From Calliopum simillimum (lineage: Eukaryota > Arthropoda > Insecta > Diptera > Lauxaniidae): 64,000 nucleotides of DNA. Under the pieces are notes generated by a model. It was not told the DNA's origin and made no database searches. It saw only the letters and a list, made by a program, of their open reading frames with translations. The position numbers and the translations under genes are program-made. The stretch covers positions 154,738,492 to 154,802,491 of the forward strand of contig OX638368.1 in assembly GCA_951812925.1 (NCBI GenBank). Reading direction: 5' to 3'. Shown here piece by piece: positions 33,885-44,642 of this stretch; position 1 is the first letter of the stretch; every line of letters begins with the position of its first letter.

Positions 33885-35280
33885 AGTAGGCTGCTATATA
33901 TATTTCTGGCATAGGCAACACTAATGTCAATAGCTAAAATCTGGCAACACCATAATAAAGTTTAACTCGTGAACATTTTTGTGCGATCATTTTTCACAAC
34001 TTTTCACGTGGATTATCACGACAAGAGTGCATCGATGAACTTAAATCTTTGTATGGCGATGAAGCACCATCCCATTGCATTGAAAAACTGGTTTAACTGG
34101 TTGGAAGCCCCATAATTTATCAATCGCTTAAATTACACAGGTTTACAAAAAAAAAATGTCATGGCGTTTTGACCAGACTATGTGTTTCCTAGGGACTTTG
34201 ACGTCCTGAATCCAAATCCCGGGTCCGTTTTTTCAGGAACGCCTCAGAAAAAAGATTTCAAGGTCATATGGAGGTCAAAATGGGGTTCATGTGTCGTTTA
34301 GTGATACATTCGCTAAAATTCTGAAAATAATATTTAATCATTGAGCTCTTAAGTCTTAAAAAGAATATGTAGGTAAAAAGGGTATCTCGGACCCAGTTTC
34401 AGAGATATAGCCATCGGAAGATCAGTATATGTATCTTCTATGAAAACCGCTATAAGTTGGGACCCCTGAATGGTTTTGGAAAATATTGCTATCATTTGAA
34501 AGGTATTTTGTTGTTGTTGTTATTATTGTTGTTGTTTTTGATGTTGTTGCGTTCTCTTTCATTAGAAAACCGGAGTCACGGGTTCGAGTACGGTTTCTGG
34601 CAAGATTTAACTAAAACTGATCTGATGAGGCTATATACATGTTTATATATGAAAATATATAAATATGTATGTGGAAGTAGCCGAAACATATGTAATCAAT
34701 TTCCATGTTAACACTTGCTCTCGTCTGTTGTTGAAAAATTGCAAAAATGACTGTTTAATTAGTTCAATATAAAATTATCATACTTCAATTTAGAAAAAGC
34801 GCGTTGGTACTTTCATTAGTACTATACAAGCAATAAAAAACAGTCAATAAACTAACTTCATGTTATTGGTGTTGTTGATTTACTTGTTGTTGTAATTGAA
34901 AAATTTCACAATATTTCAAAAAAGCTCATATTTCAAAAACTATGAATCCAATTGAAAATAAGCTCAACATTTTTTTATAGGCTGTCGAAATACCTTTTCT
35001 ATGACATCAATATTTTACAAATCCATTCAGGGGTTCCCAACTTATAGCGGTTTTTAGAGAAGATATATCCGGATCTTCCGATGGCTATATCTCCGAAACT
35101 AGGTGCGAGACACCCTTTTTGATCACATATTCTTTTTGAGAACTAAGAACTCATAGCATTTGTACATCAAAACGTTGTGAGTACGTTTATGCTAAAAAAT
35201 GTCAAACTTTATTATGGTGTTGCCAGATTTTAGCTATTGACATAAGTGTTGCCTAGGCCAGAAAGATGGCAGCCCACGTA
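33885..35280 (+). mobile_element. Mariner remnant split by a foldback element
   Basis: The left end (33885-34135) and right end (35160-35280) carry the same inverted repeat as the element at 43953-44642: CAACACTAATGTCAATAGCT paired with AGCTATTGACATAAGTGTTG, plus CTGGCAACACCATAATAAAG. Between the termini are about 170 bases of transposase sequence including FHNF, ECIDEL and SLYGDEA words. The rest of the gene is gone. The foldback 34136-35158 replaces the interior. Confidence 0.75.
34136..35158 (+). mobile_element. CACAGG foldback element inside a mariner, right end missing
   Basis: It begins CACAGGTTTACAAAAAAA, like the element at 36008-36905, and follows that element through the GTCATGGCGTTTTGACCAGA and GATATAGCCATCGG segments. 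A TTG-rich tract lies at about 34503-34545, and the inverted arm runs from about 34905 (AAAAAAGCTCATATTTC) to about 35158. The last roughly 215 bases of the right arm, including its TGTAAACCTGTG terminus, are absent. About 300 bases of extra sequence (about 34550-34860) sit in the loop. The left flank ends TTA. The truncation probably removed adjacent mariner sequence too. Confidence 0.75.
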
Positions 35281-35378
35281 GAAGTCTTGCTATTGAAACA
35301 AGTTCAGAGTTTAAAATATCAATAATACCAAATACCGGTTATATCTTACGTTTTTTTTAATTAAAAAGCATTTGATTT

Positions 35379-35547
35379 GAGGTCAGGTTAGGTTAGGGTG
35401 GCGGTAAATGCGTGAGCAAAAACCTCACATAAACCAACTAGGTCCATAGCATTACCACAAACTCCTTTCTGTTAGAAGGATAGCAGTGTTCTGGCTTCAT
35501 GATTTTCATCTATATCGACTGTTCCAGTTTTTAAGGCGAAATTCATT
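35379..35547 (-). mobile_element. Short 5'-truncated LINE 3' end, copy 3, with target duplication
   Basis: On the minus strand this is the 3' UTR of the LINE family at 11722 and 20428: GTTTGTGGTAATGCTATGG, CATGAAGCCAGAACA, ending CACCCTAACCTAACCTGACC. It is flanked by an exact 12-bp direct repeat, AGCATTTGATTT, at 35367-35378 and 35548-35559. This target-site duplication marks a genuine, 169-base, severely truncated retrotransposition event. Confidence 0.85.
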
Positions 35548-35789
35548 AGCATTTGATTTAAACTATAAAAAAATTTTATACATCGGCATTTCCACAGAAA
35601 AGTAAGCCGTGAGCCAACATATTAAATTATTATATATCTGAAACTGTTAACGCACATGAATGAGATTTTTTACTGTTTCTAAAGTTAATTTCAAAATAAA
35701 AGAAACCGTGATTGGTTTTGATGAAAAAACATATTCTTTCTAATTGAAGACATATTGTCCTTACTTTGTAGTCATTTATTTCAAACCTC

Positions 35790-37030
35790 TTACCCTGAAT
35801 TCTTTTTGCCAGCCGTAAATGGTATTTCATTCCATATCTTCTGAAAGCACCGCTTGAATTAATCTACCTCAAGAGGTTTTGTTCTTTATTTTGTCCGTCA
35901 TAAAGCCCCATACATAATAATCTAATGGATTTAAGTCCGGGGAAATGGCTGATATTCATCTGACGAAATAAAACACGGAAGTTTGGCTTCGCACTAGTTA
36001 TAAACAACACAAGTTTACAAAAAAAAAAAAAAATGTCATGGCGTTTTGACCAGACTATGTGTTTCCGAGGGACTTTGACTTCCTGAATCCGAATCCTGGG
36101 TCCGTTTTTTTCCAGAACGTCTAAGAAAAATTTTTCAAGGTCGTATAGAATTCATGTGTCGTTTAGTGATAAATTCGCTAAAATTCTGAAACTTATTTTT
36201 TATCATTGAATTTTTAGTCCTTTAAAAGAATATGTGATCAAAAAGGGTATCTCGGACCTAGTTTCGGAGATATAGACATCGCAAGATCCGGATATATCTT
36301 CTATGAAAACCGCTATAAGTTGGGAACCCCTGGATGGCTTTGTAAAATATTGGTGTCATATGAAAGGTATTTTAACAGCCTATAAAAATTTTATGGAAAT
36401 GTTTTCAATTAGATTCATAGTTTTCGAGGTATGAGCTTTTTTGAAATTTGTGAAATTTCTCAATTACAACAACAAACAAATCAACAACACCAGCAACAAC
36501 AACAACAAAAACAATAACAACAACAACAAAGTGGCTTTCATATGACATCAATATTTTTCAAATCCATTCAGGGATTCCCAACTTATAGTGGTTTTCATAG
36601 AAGATATATATTCTGATCTTCCGATGGCTATATCTCCGAAACTAGGTCCGAAATACTCTTTTGCTTACATATTCTTTTAAAGATCTAAGAGCTCAATGAT
36701 TAATAATTATTTTCAGAATTTTAGCGAACTTATCACTAAACGACACATGAACCCCATTTTGACCTCCATATGACCTTGAAATCTTTTTTCTCAGAAATTC
36801 TGGAAAAAAACGGACCTGGGATTCGGATTCAAGACGTCAAAGGCCTTAGGAAACACATAGTCTGGTCAAAACGCCATCATATTTTTTTTATTTTGTAAAC
36901 CTGTGCAATTAAAGCCTTGTGCGCTGAAACTGAGTCTTGTAAGAACCAAAATAGTTCATTACCAAATAACGGCGTGGTCTCTTCCAAATAGTTACTCGCG
37001 GTTATTTTGACGAAGAGAAAGTTTACCTTC
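35790..37030 (-). pseudogene. DD37D (maT-like) transposase fragment split by a foldback
   Basis: The minus strand right of the foldback reads WFLQDSVSAHKALI (36909-36950), which holds the second catalytic Asp (QD). Left of it lie CEAKLPCFISSDE and SPDLNPLDYYVWG (about 35900-35990), with the third Asp in PLD. Removing the foldback plus one copy of its CAA duplication leaves 110 nt between the two Asp codons, with continuous reading apart from one stop and a 1-nt shift. That fits the D37D spacing of maT-type Tc1/mariner relatives. The frame then ends at a stop after KNKTS. The first Asp and N-terminal region are not identifiable. Confidence 0.75.
36008..36905. mobile_element. 898-bp CACAAG/CACAGG foldback with CAA target duplication
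   Basis: It starts CACAAGTTTACAAAA and ends TTTTGTAAACCTGTG. The arms (about 36008-36450 and 36535-36905) are near-perfect reverse complements around a CAA-rich loop (about 36462-36531). CAA flanks both sides (36005-36007 and 36906-36908). The arms contain CCTGAATCCGAATCCTGGG, the same core type as other foldbacks here. Insertion split a DD37D transposase, and removing it plus one CAA rejoins the surrounding reading, which strongly supports both boundaries. No protein is encoded. Confidence 0.9.
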
Positions 37031-37109
37031 TTCTAAAATCGACCTCTATATTATGACAGATGTTATGTTTTAATAAAGTTCAACGACCTTTACATAAGTG
37101 GGAATATCG

Positions 37110-38491
37110 GCCTTGGTTACTGCATATACGCGATCATTTTAGTCGTTAGGGCTGTCAGCAAAAAAAAATTTTGACATATAAGTATTTGGTATATCTAGTT
37201 AGAATCATTACTCAAAAAAATTATTTTATCACTAGATCTGTTTCAGGACCGAAAGGGTTAAGTTATAGCATAACATGTATATCTACGTTTCTTAAGGTTT
37301 TTAAAAGGACTTAATATCTTAGTGGGCTTATAAGGACGGTTCATGTTTTAAAATTGTAGTTTTTTGCGCGTTTCGAATTTTCTTGATTACGAATACTACA
37401 GTTCGAGCTCGAATAGACTTTGCGCACCCCCATTTAGACATACTATAACTTTTCTCCACTTTTGTCCGTTTGAAGAGATAAAGAAAAAGAAATCTCGAAA
37501 CTTGAAATTCCTATAGGAATTCATCATTTTTGAAAAATCAAAATCGGGATTGGTTAGGAATTAGAAGACATTTGAAAACTTTGATCATGTTTACTCAATT
37601 TTTCTTAAAAATGGAATACATCGCTTTTGAATCTGTATTTGTAGTCTTTCTTTAAATTTTAGACGTACAAAATGTAATATCATAACAACAGCGTTCAATA
37701 AGTTAAATAAGAAAGCGCAAAAAATAACACAGCATGTGGTGCAGCAACAAACAGCATGTGCTACATGCAGCATGTTTTGTACAAACGCTGAGGGAAGTCT
37801 GCCGTGCCATTTGCAATCGATATGATAAATGACTTTAATACGAGACTAAAGTAGTCCGTCCGTCGTCGTAGTCGTCATCATAGTCGATCAAAAATTATTG
37901 TCAAGTGTGGTGGTGCGGTGTTTTCTATAAGGTTTTTTCTACTTTTGGCCAAGATGACTTTGATTTGAATGTACCTTCTTGCAGTTTATTAAAGTAAATG
38001 TCAAATACAGCGCCGTGAGAGTTAAGGATTTGAAGGGTACATAAATCAAAATGAGAAAAATTGGAAGAATGGGAACTTGAAAAAAAAAACAATGTTTAAT
38101 AATGTGATGGGCATGTCAATATCATAGTGAATGGCAGTGTGCAACAGAATAGCCATAGGCTATTGTGACTTGAAGACAAAAGAAAAAACCTGTGATTTTT
38201 TTGATAGAGCAGATAGGTTTGGTCATAATAGGACAGCATACGTGCGAGCATGTGTGTTTGAGTTGCTGCACGCTAATGTCATGCTGATTAACTGTGCAGA
38301 CTAAGGGTTAATTGATAGGTCAAGCAGGTGTGGTGTTTTTTATTGAGAAAACTTAAAATGCCATAAATTTTCATGCACAATAGAAAATTTGCCTTTTTTT
38401 TTGGACAAAATGATTATTAAATATATCACGAATTTGGTATTATGTTTATTATTAGATTGTGGGTAATAAAGTTAACAGAAAAAATGGAATC
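37110..38491. other. AT-rich non-coding DNA
   Basis: No gene recognised. GCATGT-rich words lie at about 37733-37772 and CGTCGTAGTCGTCATCATAG at about 37862-37885. Confidence 0.4.
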
Positions 38492-40106
38492 ACGCCGCAC
38501 AATGGCGACATTTCTCAAAAGTGGTTGCAAAAATCAATTTTGGTGTGGTGAAAATTTGCAAATCTAATTATGCAGTTCGATAAACAAATGATCAGTGCTT
38601 AAGGATGTAAAATTTTATTTCATTTGAAAAAATGGTTCGCTTTGTAGAGCTGGTCAAAGTCGATGGTTTTTTCGAGTTTGTAATTTTTTTTTTTTTTTTT
38701 TTTTCAAGATGTGGTTCTAATTTTTCTGCAACTTATGAAAGAAAAGTTAATTTTTTTCTATTTATGCTATAAGCGGTTTTAGTACTATCAAGTAACACTA
38801 AAATAAAATGATTTTTTTTTTAATGTCTGAGGTTTCTGCACTTTCCTGAAACACTATTTTTACCCTTTTTTTCAACTTCGAATGGAGTTTCAACAAAATG
38901 TTCGCAAAAGATATCTTACGGGCTACTAAAACTTAATAAACTCAACAATTCTGAACACAATATAAAAATTCTTGCTGCGGGAAATTGCAGTTTTATGAGT
39001 TATAATGATTTTCATCAGGAAACCTGTGGCTCATGACGTCATTTTTCGAAAAGGCGTTGCAAAAATCAATTTCGAGTGGGTTCATTTTACAAATCTGATA
39101 TTGCCATCAGATAGAAAAATATTAGGAGCTAAAGGATTTGAAAATTTGAACCCATTCGGGAAGTGGTTTGGTTTTTACAGCCTCTCAAAGGTGAGTTAAT
39201 TTTAAAGTTAGCGAAAAAGTTTAATTTTTGAGAAAAATGCTTCACATTTAGGTTGAATACTTTGGCAAATGGTTAAAAAAAAGCGATTTTTTCTTTCACT
39301 TAAAGCATTATTGGTCTTGTCTCATAAAACTGATTAGCAAAAATATAAGTTTTTTTAATAGCTTTTATTTTTTATGAATTTTTTTTGAAGACATTACTTT
39401 AAGCGTAGTTTTTAAACTTTGGGTTGAGTTTAAAAAAAATTTTCGGTTTTTGTAAAGCTCGGCTTGCTACACAACTAATTGGTGTTTATCTCTAAGCTTG
39501 TGCTCCAAAAACTGTATGGTTTTACTTACAACCCTTTGTGTAAGAGCAACTTTTATGGCGAAACCTATGGATGAAAAAGCTAATTTCACGAAGTTTTAAG
39601 TACAAAACTTTATATTTTTAATTTTGTTTTTGTCGATTACAGCGCCGTCTAGGATGGATAAGAAAAAATTTTTTGGACAAATTTTCTTATTTTTTTACGT
39701 AAAATCCGAATCTGCAATAAAAATTGGGGGTTTCTATATAAAATTTTGTTTTTTTCCCCACGCCCCACCCACATCGGAGGGTGAGAGGGGGTCAAGATTC
39801 ATATCGTTGAATAGATCTTTAAAAATTAATGGACACGTGTTTTTTTGTTTTTAGATTTAACATCCAATTTCTGAAATATTTGACCGTTCCGGGATTTTCC
39901 TAACGATATGTATGTAATTTACAGAAAATCGGATTTCAACAAAACATTACTTTTCACCCTGCAATGCTATCTAAATGAAATTTAGAATAGCCATAGCTAT
40001 GAGAATTTTCTATCCATAACCGAAAACAGAAATAAAATATCTTAAATGGTTCAGAAGTTATGATTTTTGCAACGAGAAATGCCAAATGTCGCCACTGTGC
40101 GCCGCA
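38492..40106. mobile_element. 1.6-kb TIR element with internal direct repeats
   Basis: The left end, ACGCCGCACAATGGCGACAT, pairs with ATGTCGCCACTGTGCGCCGC near the right end, and pairing continues through GTTGCAAAAATCA / TGATTTTTGCAAC, so the terminal inverted repeat is about 48 bases. A third copy of the terminal motif lies inside at about 39027-39075 in the same orientation as the left end, 532 bases downstream, so the element contains tandem large units. A 21-base T run lies at 38684-38704. No transposase is recognised. A segment at 39803-39861 recurs at 31675-31735. Confidence 0.65.
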
Positions 40107-40349
40107 TAACTTATTTACTTTTTTGCGGTCGATCTCATATACATAAATTAAAGACTCGGACTTAAAATTGCAAGCTGTTGTACTCTTTTTTACTTTGATA
40201 ATTTAAAGCAATTTTAATATTTGCTAGTTTGGATCACAAATTCACTCACTTTTTCAACGTTTTCTCTTATGTAATGAAACCGTCTTTTCTTTTTTACTTT
40301 CATTTACTTAACTCTATAACTCTCTCTTAACTCACTGCACGGAGTATCG

Positions 40350-40995
40350 TAATTTTTCCTCCACTCGGATAGTAAAACAATTAAAGTAATTAACACCAAA
40401 ATTCAATAAAAAAAATATTCACTACAATTAACTATTTGACGTTTCCGTAAAGTAATATTTACAAAGAAAATATACTGAAATAATAAAGTAATATTTACTA
40501 TAAATTGCCTACATGTTACTATACGTAGGTAAGTTATGCCTTCAGGCAGAAAACCATTTTTACTTTATAGTTCTAGTAAAAACTATTTTATTTTTTCAAC
40601 TAACTCGCTTAAGGAGAAAAATGAGGGTTATAGTTTTTACTCTACTGGAGTAGTAAGAAAATTAAAGTAACTAACACTTAATTTCAAACATACTTATACT
40701 TATTCATCATATAGGTCAGTTGTGTAGATGTCAAACAAGTTTGTAATTTTTCTGCCAATCACATGCATGGGCTCCGGTTCAAATCCCTAGTGATGTTATG
40801 TTTTTTTTTTGTTTGTTTCTTTTTTTAAATTTTACAGTATGGTTAATATTAATTCGATTTTTTCAAAAAAAATTACTATTCCGTAACGTTGTTCCAAAAG
40901 TTTGAATTGACTTAAACGGTAAGTTAAAATTCATTTTATTTGGGAGTTATCACTATATTGTCTTGAAATTTTAGTAAAACTTCCTATAAATAAAG
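40350..40995 (+). repeat. Composite tRNA-like repeat, copy 2
   Basis: 40354-40450 and 40640-40720 both match 8770-8870 (words CCACTCGGATAGTAAAAC and CTACTGGAGTAGTAAGAA), so the left part is duplicated here. 40700-40995 matches 9580-10000: a weak A-box region (40720-40730), a perfect B box GGTTCAAATCC (40776-40786), a T run, then TTGAATTGACTTAAACGG and TTGTCTTGAAATTTTAGTAA. Unlike copy 1 it has only one B box and no mariner insertion. Its right edge abuts the TIR element at 40996. Confidence 0.6.
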
Positions 40996-41828
40996 TACCC
41001 AAGAAGAAAAATTTCTAGCGCTTCTGAACCAAGCACTTCAAAAGTGCTTGTCCCCATAGAAATTTAGAAGCACTTTCACAATGATTTTTTATAAGGCTGC
41101 AGTAAGAACAACATGGGTTCGAACCTAGCCCGTGTGATTTTTTTCTTTACTTTTTTTTTTTTTTGCTTTATTTTTATTTTATTATAATTTTTTTTGTTCA
41201 ACATCTTTTATTTCACTTTTCTATTTTCCTTTCTCTTATTAATTTACTTTTGTTTAATTGAATTGAAATTGATAACGCAATGATTCCATGTACGGCTGCA
41301 CTAAGAACAACGTGAGTTCGAACCCAGCACGGGTGATTTTTTTTTTTTTGCTTTATTTTTTTTTTAAATATTTTTTATTCAACCTTTTTTTTCTTCTCTT
41401 TTTTATTTTCCTTTCTCTTATGTATTTACTTTTGCTTAATTGAATTGTTTGGACAACATTTGCTTAATATACAAATTTAGTACCTCTTCATATCATCGGG
41501 CATTGGTGTTGCGGTCTAAAGAGTTGGTAAATGTAAGTAAAAATAATTTTTCTATCTATCACACGGACAGCCGTGGATTTAAATCCTGGTGCGGCCAGTG
41601 ATTTTCTTTTTTTTTTTCAATTTTATTGAAAAAACTCTTACCGCAGCATTGCAAATAAGCGCTTCAAATCCCCTTTTTTGGTAAGGCTGCGGTAAGCTTT
41701 TTCTCTCTTACATCCTATGAAATGCAATGTTAAAAAGAAAGTATAGTTCTTACGGAGCGGAAGCGCTTATTGGTGAAAAAGATGCACTTCAGAAAAGTTT
41801 TCGAAGCACTTCTTTTCCCCTTAGGTGC
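40996..41828 (+). mobile_element. TIR element carrying a tRNA-like sequence, copy 2
   Basis: The left end, TACCCAAGAAGAAAAATTTC, and the AGCGCTTCTGAACCAAGCAC block match the inverted right end of copy 1 (14898-17207). The right end matches its left end (AAGCGCTTATTGGTGAAAAA and GAAGCACTTCTTTTCCCC). The tRNA-like block is at 41495-41595. Two further B-box-like sites, GGTTCGAACCT (41116-41126) and AGTTCGAACCC (41315-41325), sit in a direct duplication of about 200 bases that copy 1 lacks. There is no palindromic insert, so this copy shows the empty site. No coding capacity. Confidence 0.7.
41495..41595 (+). repeat. tRNA-like pol III block inside the TIR element, copy 2
   Basis: A-box-like TGGTGTTGCGG at 41504-41514 and B-box-like GGATTTAAATCC at 41575-41586, separated by AAGAGTTGGTAAATGTAAG and a TATCTATCACACGG stretch, as in the block at 15070-15175. 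Both boxes carry a mismatch to consensus, so transcription from this copy would be weak if any. A T run follows downstream at about 41607-41618. Confidence 0.55.
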
Positions 41829-42985
41829 ATATTATGAGCATTATTTTTTCTTCGTGTGCTTTTATTGATGTTCATCCTAAAATGCCACACATCTGGCAAA
41901 AATTTAAGTAGCCGTTGCCCAGTCAGCACAGCATAAATATTGCCTTTCCCTAAGTTTCTTGCAAAACGTGAGAAAAAATATCAGCGTATTCACACAAACA
42001 TTTGTTGTGACTCAAGCACCTATTATTATATTTTATGTGGAAATCTATCATATCTTCTCATTTTCTGAAATCACATATTCCAAAGTTGTTTTTTTTTTTA
42101 CTAGGATTGCCTGCGAGGGTGGGTAGGAACCTGCTCCCCTCTCTCATAAAAAAGCACATCATTGTCTGGTGTCAGTTTTATACCCAAACTTCAGTTATTC
42201 TATAGATTTCAAGAAACTCGACCAAGCTAAGAAAAATAAAAGAAATTGTCCTGCTTTCTGGCACATTGTACGATTTTCCCATACAAAAATTTTGTATTGA
42301 TGTTTTATTTTTCGATTTTGTTATTTTCTTTTGAATTATAGAAAACTTCTCTTCTTTCATTGTACTGTTATCCTGTTTTCTTTTCAATATTGTATTATTT
42401 TTTTATTTTTGAACTGTAGCATTCTATTCTTTCAGTCAATTTCGTTGCTTCCAGCTAAAAGTTCAATTTAGTTTCTATGATTTCTTTGTTTTCCTTTTGC
42501 CTTGTGTATGTTGTTTTTCTTTTAGAAAAAGCTTATTTTTGCACTTTTATTTCTTTGACAGTTTACCTATGTTTTTAGCTGACAGTTGACATTTTTAGCA
42601 CTCTCTCGAAATTTCACTTATATGGAATACATATGTTTGAGTGTATACAAATAGAAGTAGAAGTAAGTATGTATGATAATAAGGTCGGAAACGGACTGGT
42701 ATAGTACCTATTTGGGGATGGTTTGTTTATAAAGGGCTAAGCTTGTCACAAGCCTTGTAAACAAATATTTTCATTCAAAGGTTTCTAAAAGAACTGATCT
42801 AACTTTTTATGGTCGAATGCATTCTGTAAAGGCCATTAAATTTCAAAATATATCCAAAATGACGATATTGTCTGATCAAACTTAAATTTTGCAAGCAAAA
42901 ACTGCCATGAGGTAGTAATTTTTCATGCTATATTCTAATTAGGCCTGAAAGAAGAGGCATATCGATACACTCTACCGTCAGTTAT
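41829..42985. other. AT-rich non-coding DNA
   Basis: No gene or element recognised. Pyrimidine-rich over about 42290-42560. Confidence 0.4.
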
Positions 42986-43952
42986 TTTACTCACTTTGTA
43001 TATGGAGATGTAGACAATCTGTCTGCATACACGGTGAGCAGGAAAAAATGAAAGGATGCACTAAATTGTCGGGAAAATCTGAGTACGGGACAATTTTGGT
43101 GATCGATCGTAGATCCTTGAGTTGAAGTGCTAGCTCGTGCTCGTTTTCACGAAATACTTATTACATTTTCAGAATTTTTTTTGTTTGCTTAAGTGTATTC
43201 CTTCTCAAATTGTTCCAAGTTTGTAAAAGAAAGATATCGATATATTTTAAAAAGGGTTTGAAAAGCGGAAATTTTTTTTCAACAACGGTCATAACAATAT
43301 TGGCTAAAAATCAACATACTGTGTAGTATAACTTCAAAAATGGCAAAAAAAAAAACTGCGATTTTTTAACGTTTTGGGTCAAGTATCTCAAAAACCGAAA
43401 GTGATAGAGCAATTATGTGGCCGGATTTGGATCCAGCATAGCAAATTGCTTTGTATACAACTGTTTGTGTTTCTGTTTTTTTTTTTTTAGTTAAAAAAAA
43501 AAATTTTTAAATTTGATATCCCGTCAAGGAGATCAGATCTACAAATATGCAGAAAACTTTCTGGATACTCTGTTTTTTTAACACTCAAAAATTGCAAAAT
43601 CCCGTGAAAAGTAAAGACCATCAGCTTTTCTATCCAAAGTCGTGAAAAAATGCAAAATTGATTAAGAAATCCTTGAGATACAAACTTGTAAGTGCACAAA
43701 GTCACCCAAAAAAGGTTTTTTTAAGGGTATCCTAAGATTAAAGTACTCAGCCAGACCTACAATGTCTACTGAGTTTTATGTATGTATTTATGTATTCTCC
43801 TGTAACTAGGAGGAGCATAGGGCCTTATGCAAAGAGTTATTAAAAATTTTGATTGTTGCGATTTAAGTAGACTGAATTAGTTTTTTTTTTTTTCAAATAA
43901 AAGTGTTTAGAAAATATATGCATTTACAGTTTTGCATTTAAAAAAATGTATA

Positions 43953-44642
43953 CGAGGGGTATTATTTATATATCGGGAACTGGCAACACTAATGTCGATA
44001 GCTAAAATCTGGCAAAACCATAATAAAGTTTGATATTTTTTGCATAAACGTACTTACAACATTTTGATGTACAAGTGCTATTTGTTTTGCTTACAGTTAG
44101 TTAAGAAAATCAAAGGTTTTTGTTGGATTATTTTTCACAACTTTCGACATGGATTGTCGGAACAAGAATGCGTCGATGAATTCAGTTCTTTGTATGGCAA
44201 TAAAGAATCATCAGAAACCACAGTACATTACTGGTATAGTGAATTTAATCGTGGTCGTAGTTCGGTCGCCGACGAATTCCGTGTGTGCCGCAAAACATCG
44301 ATGCAGTGCATGAACTGATAATGCAAAATAGTCACGTGACATATTGTAAGATGGAAGAATCCTTTCGCATTAGTTTCACTTCAATACATTGGATTTTGCA
44401 TGAACACTTAGTTGTAAAAAAAATTTGTTCCCGTTGGATACCCTGTAATTTATCAATCGCTCAAAAAAAGGCTCGCCAAATTAATTTTCTTAACTCACTG
44501 AAAACAAAACAAATAGCACTTGTATTTAAAAACGTTATGAGTACGTTTATGCTAAAAAATGTCAAACTTTATTATGGCGTTGCCAGATTTAAGCTATTGA
44601 CATTTGTGTTACCAGTTCCCGAAATTTAAATAGTACCCCACG
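43953..44642 (+). mobile_element. Internally deleted mariner with TA duplication
   Basis: CGAGGGGTATTATTTATATA at the left pairs with the inverted right end AAATTTAAATAGTACCCCACG. The inverted repeats extend about 85 bases (through GGCAAAACCATAATAAAGTT / AACTTTATTATGGCGTTGCC). TA flanks both sides (43951-43952, 44643-44644). At 690 bases it retains the N-terminal half of the transposase gene and lacks the catalytic part. It shares its family with 33885-35280 and 63682-64000. Confidence 0.85.
44118..44510 (+). pseudogene. N-terminal half of a mariner transposase, frameshifted
   Basis: One frame gives FHNFRHGLSEQECVDEFSSL, then YWYSEFNRGRSSVADEF (to about 44280), the first helix-turn-helix domain of this SETMAR-type mariner lineage. 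A frameshift near 44285 moves the reading to PQNIDAVHELIMQNSHVTY, then SIHWILHEHLVVKKICSRW and AQKKAR (to about 44475), the second DNA-binding domain and linker. The DDE/D catalytic domain is absent: the sequence jumps to the 3' terminal repeat. It could at most have encoded a DNA-binding fragment, and the frameshift rules that out as well. Confidence 0.85.

Noticed and set aside
34555..34610. Possible further tRNA-like B box (GGGTTCGAGTACGG)
   Set aside because: The last bases do not match the B-box consensus and no A box was found at the expected distance.
36462..36531. CAA-rich tract as a coding glutamine run
   Set aside because: It is the loop of the foldback element and is not in any supported gene.
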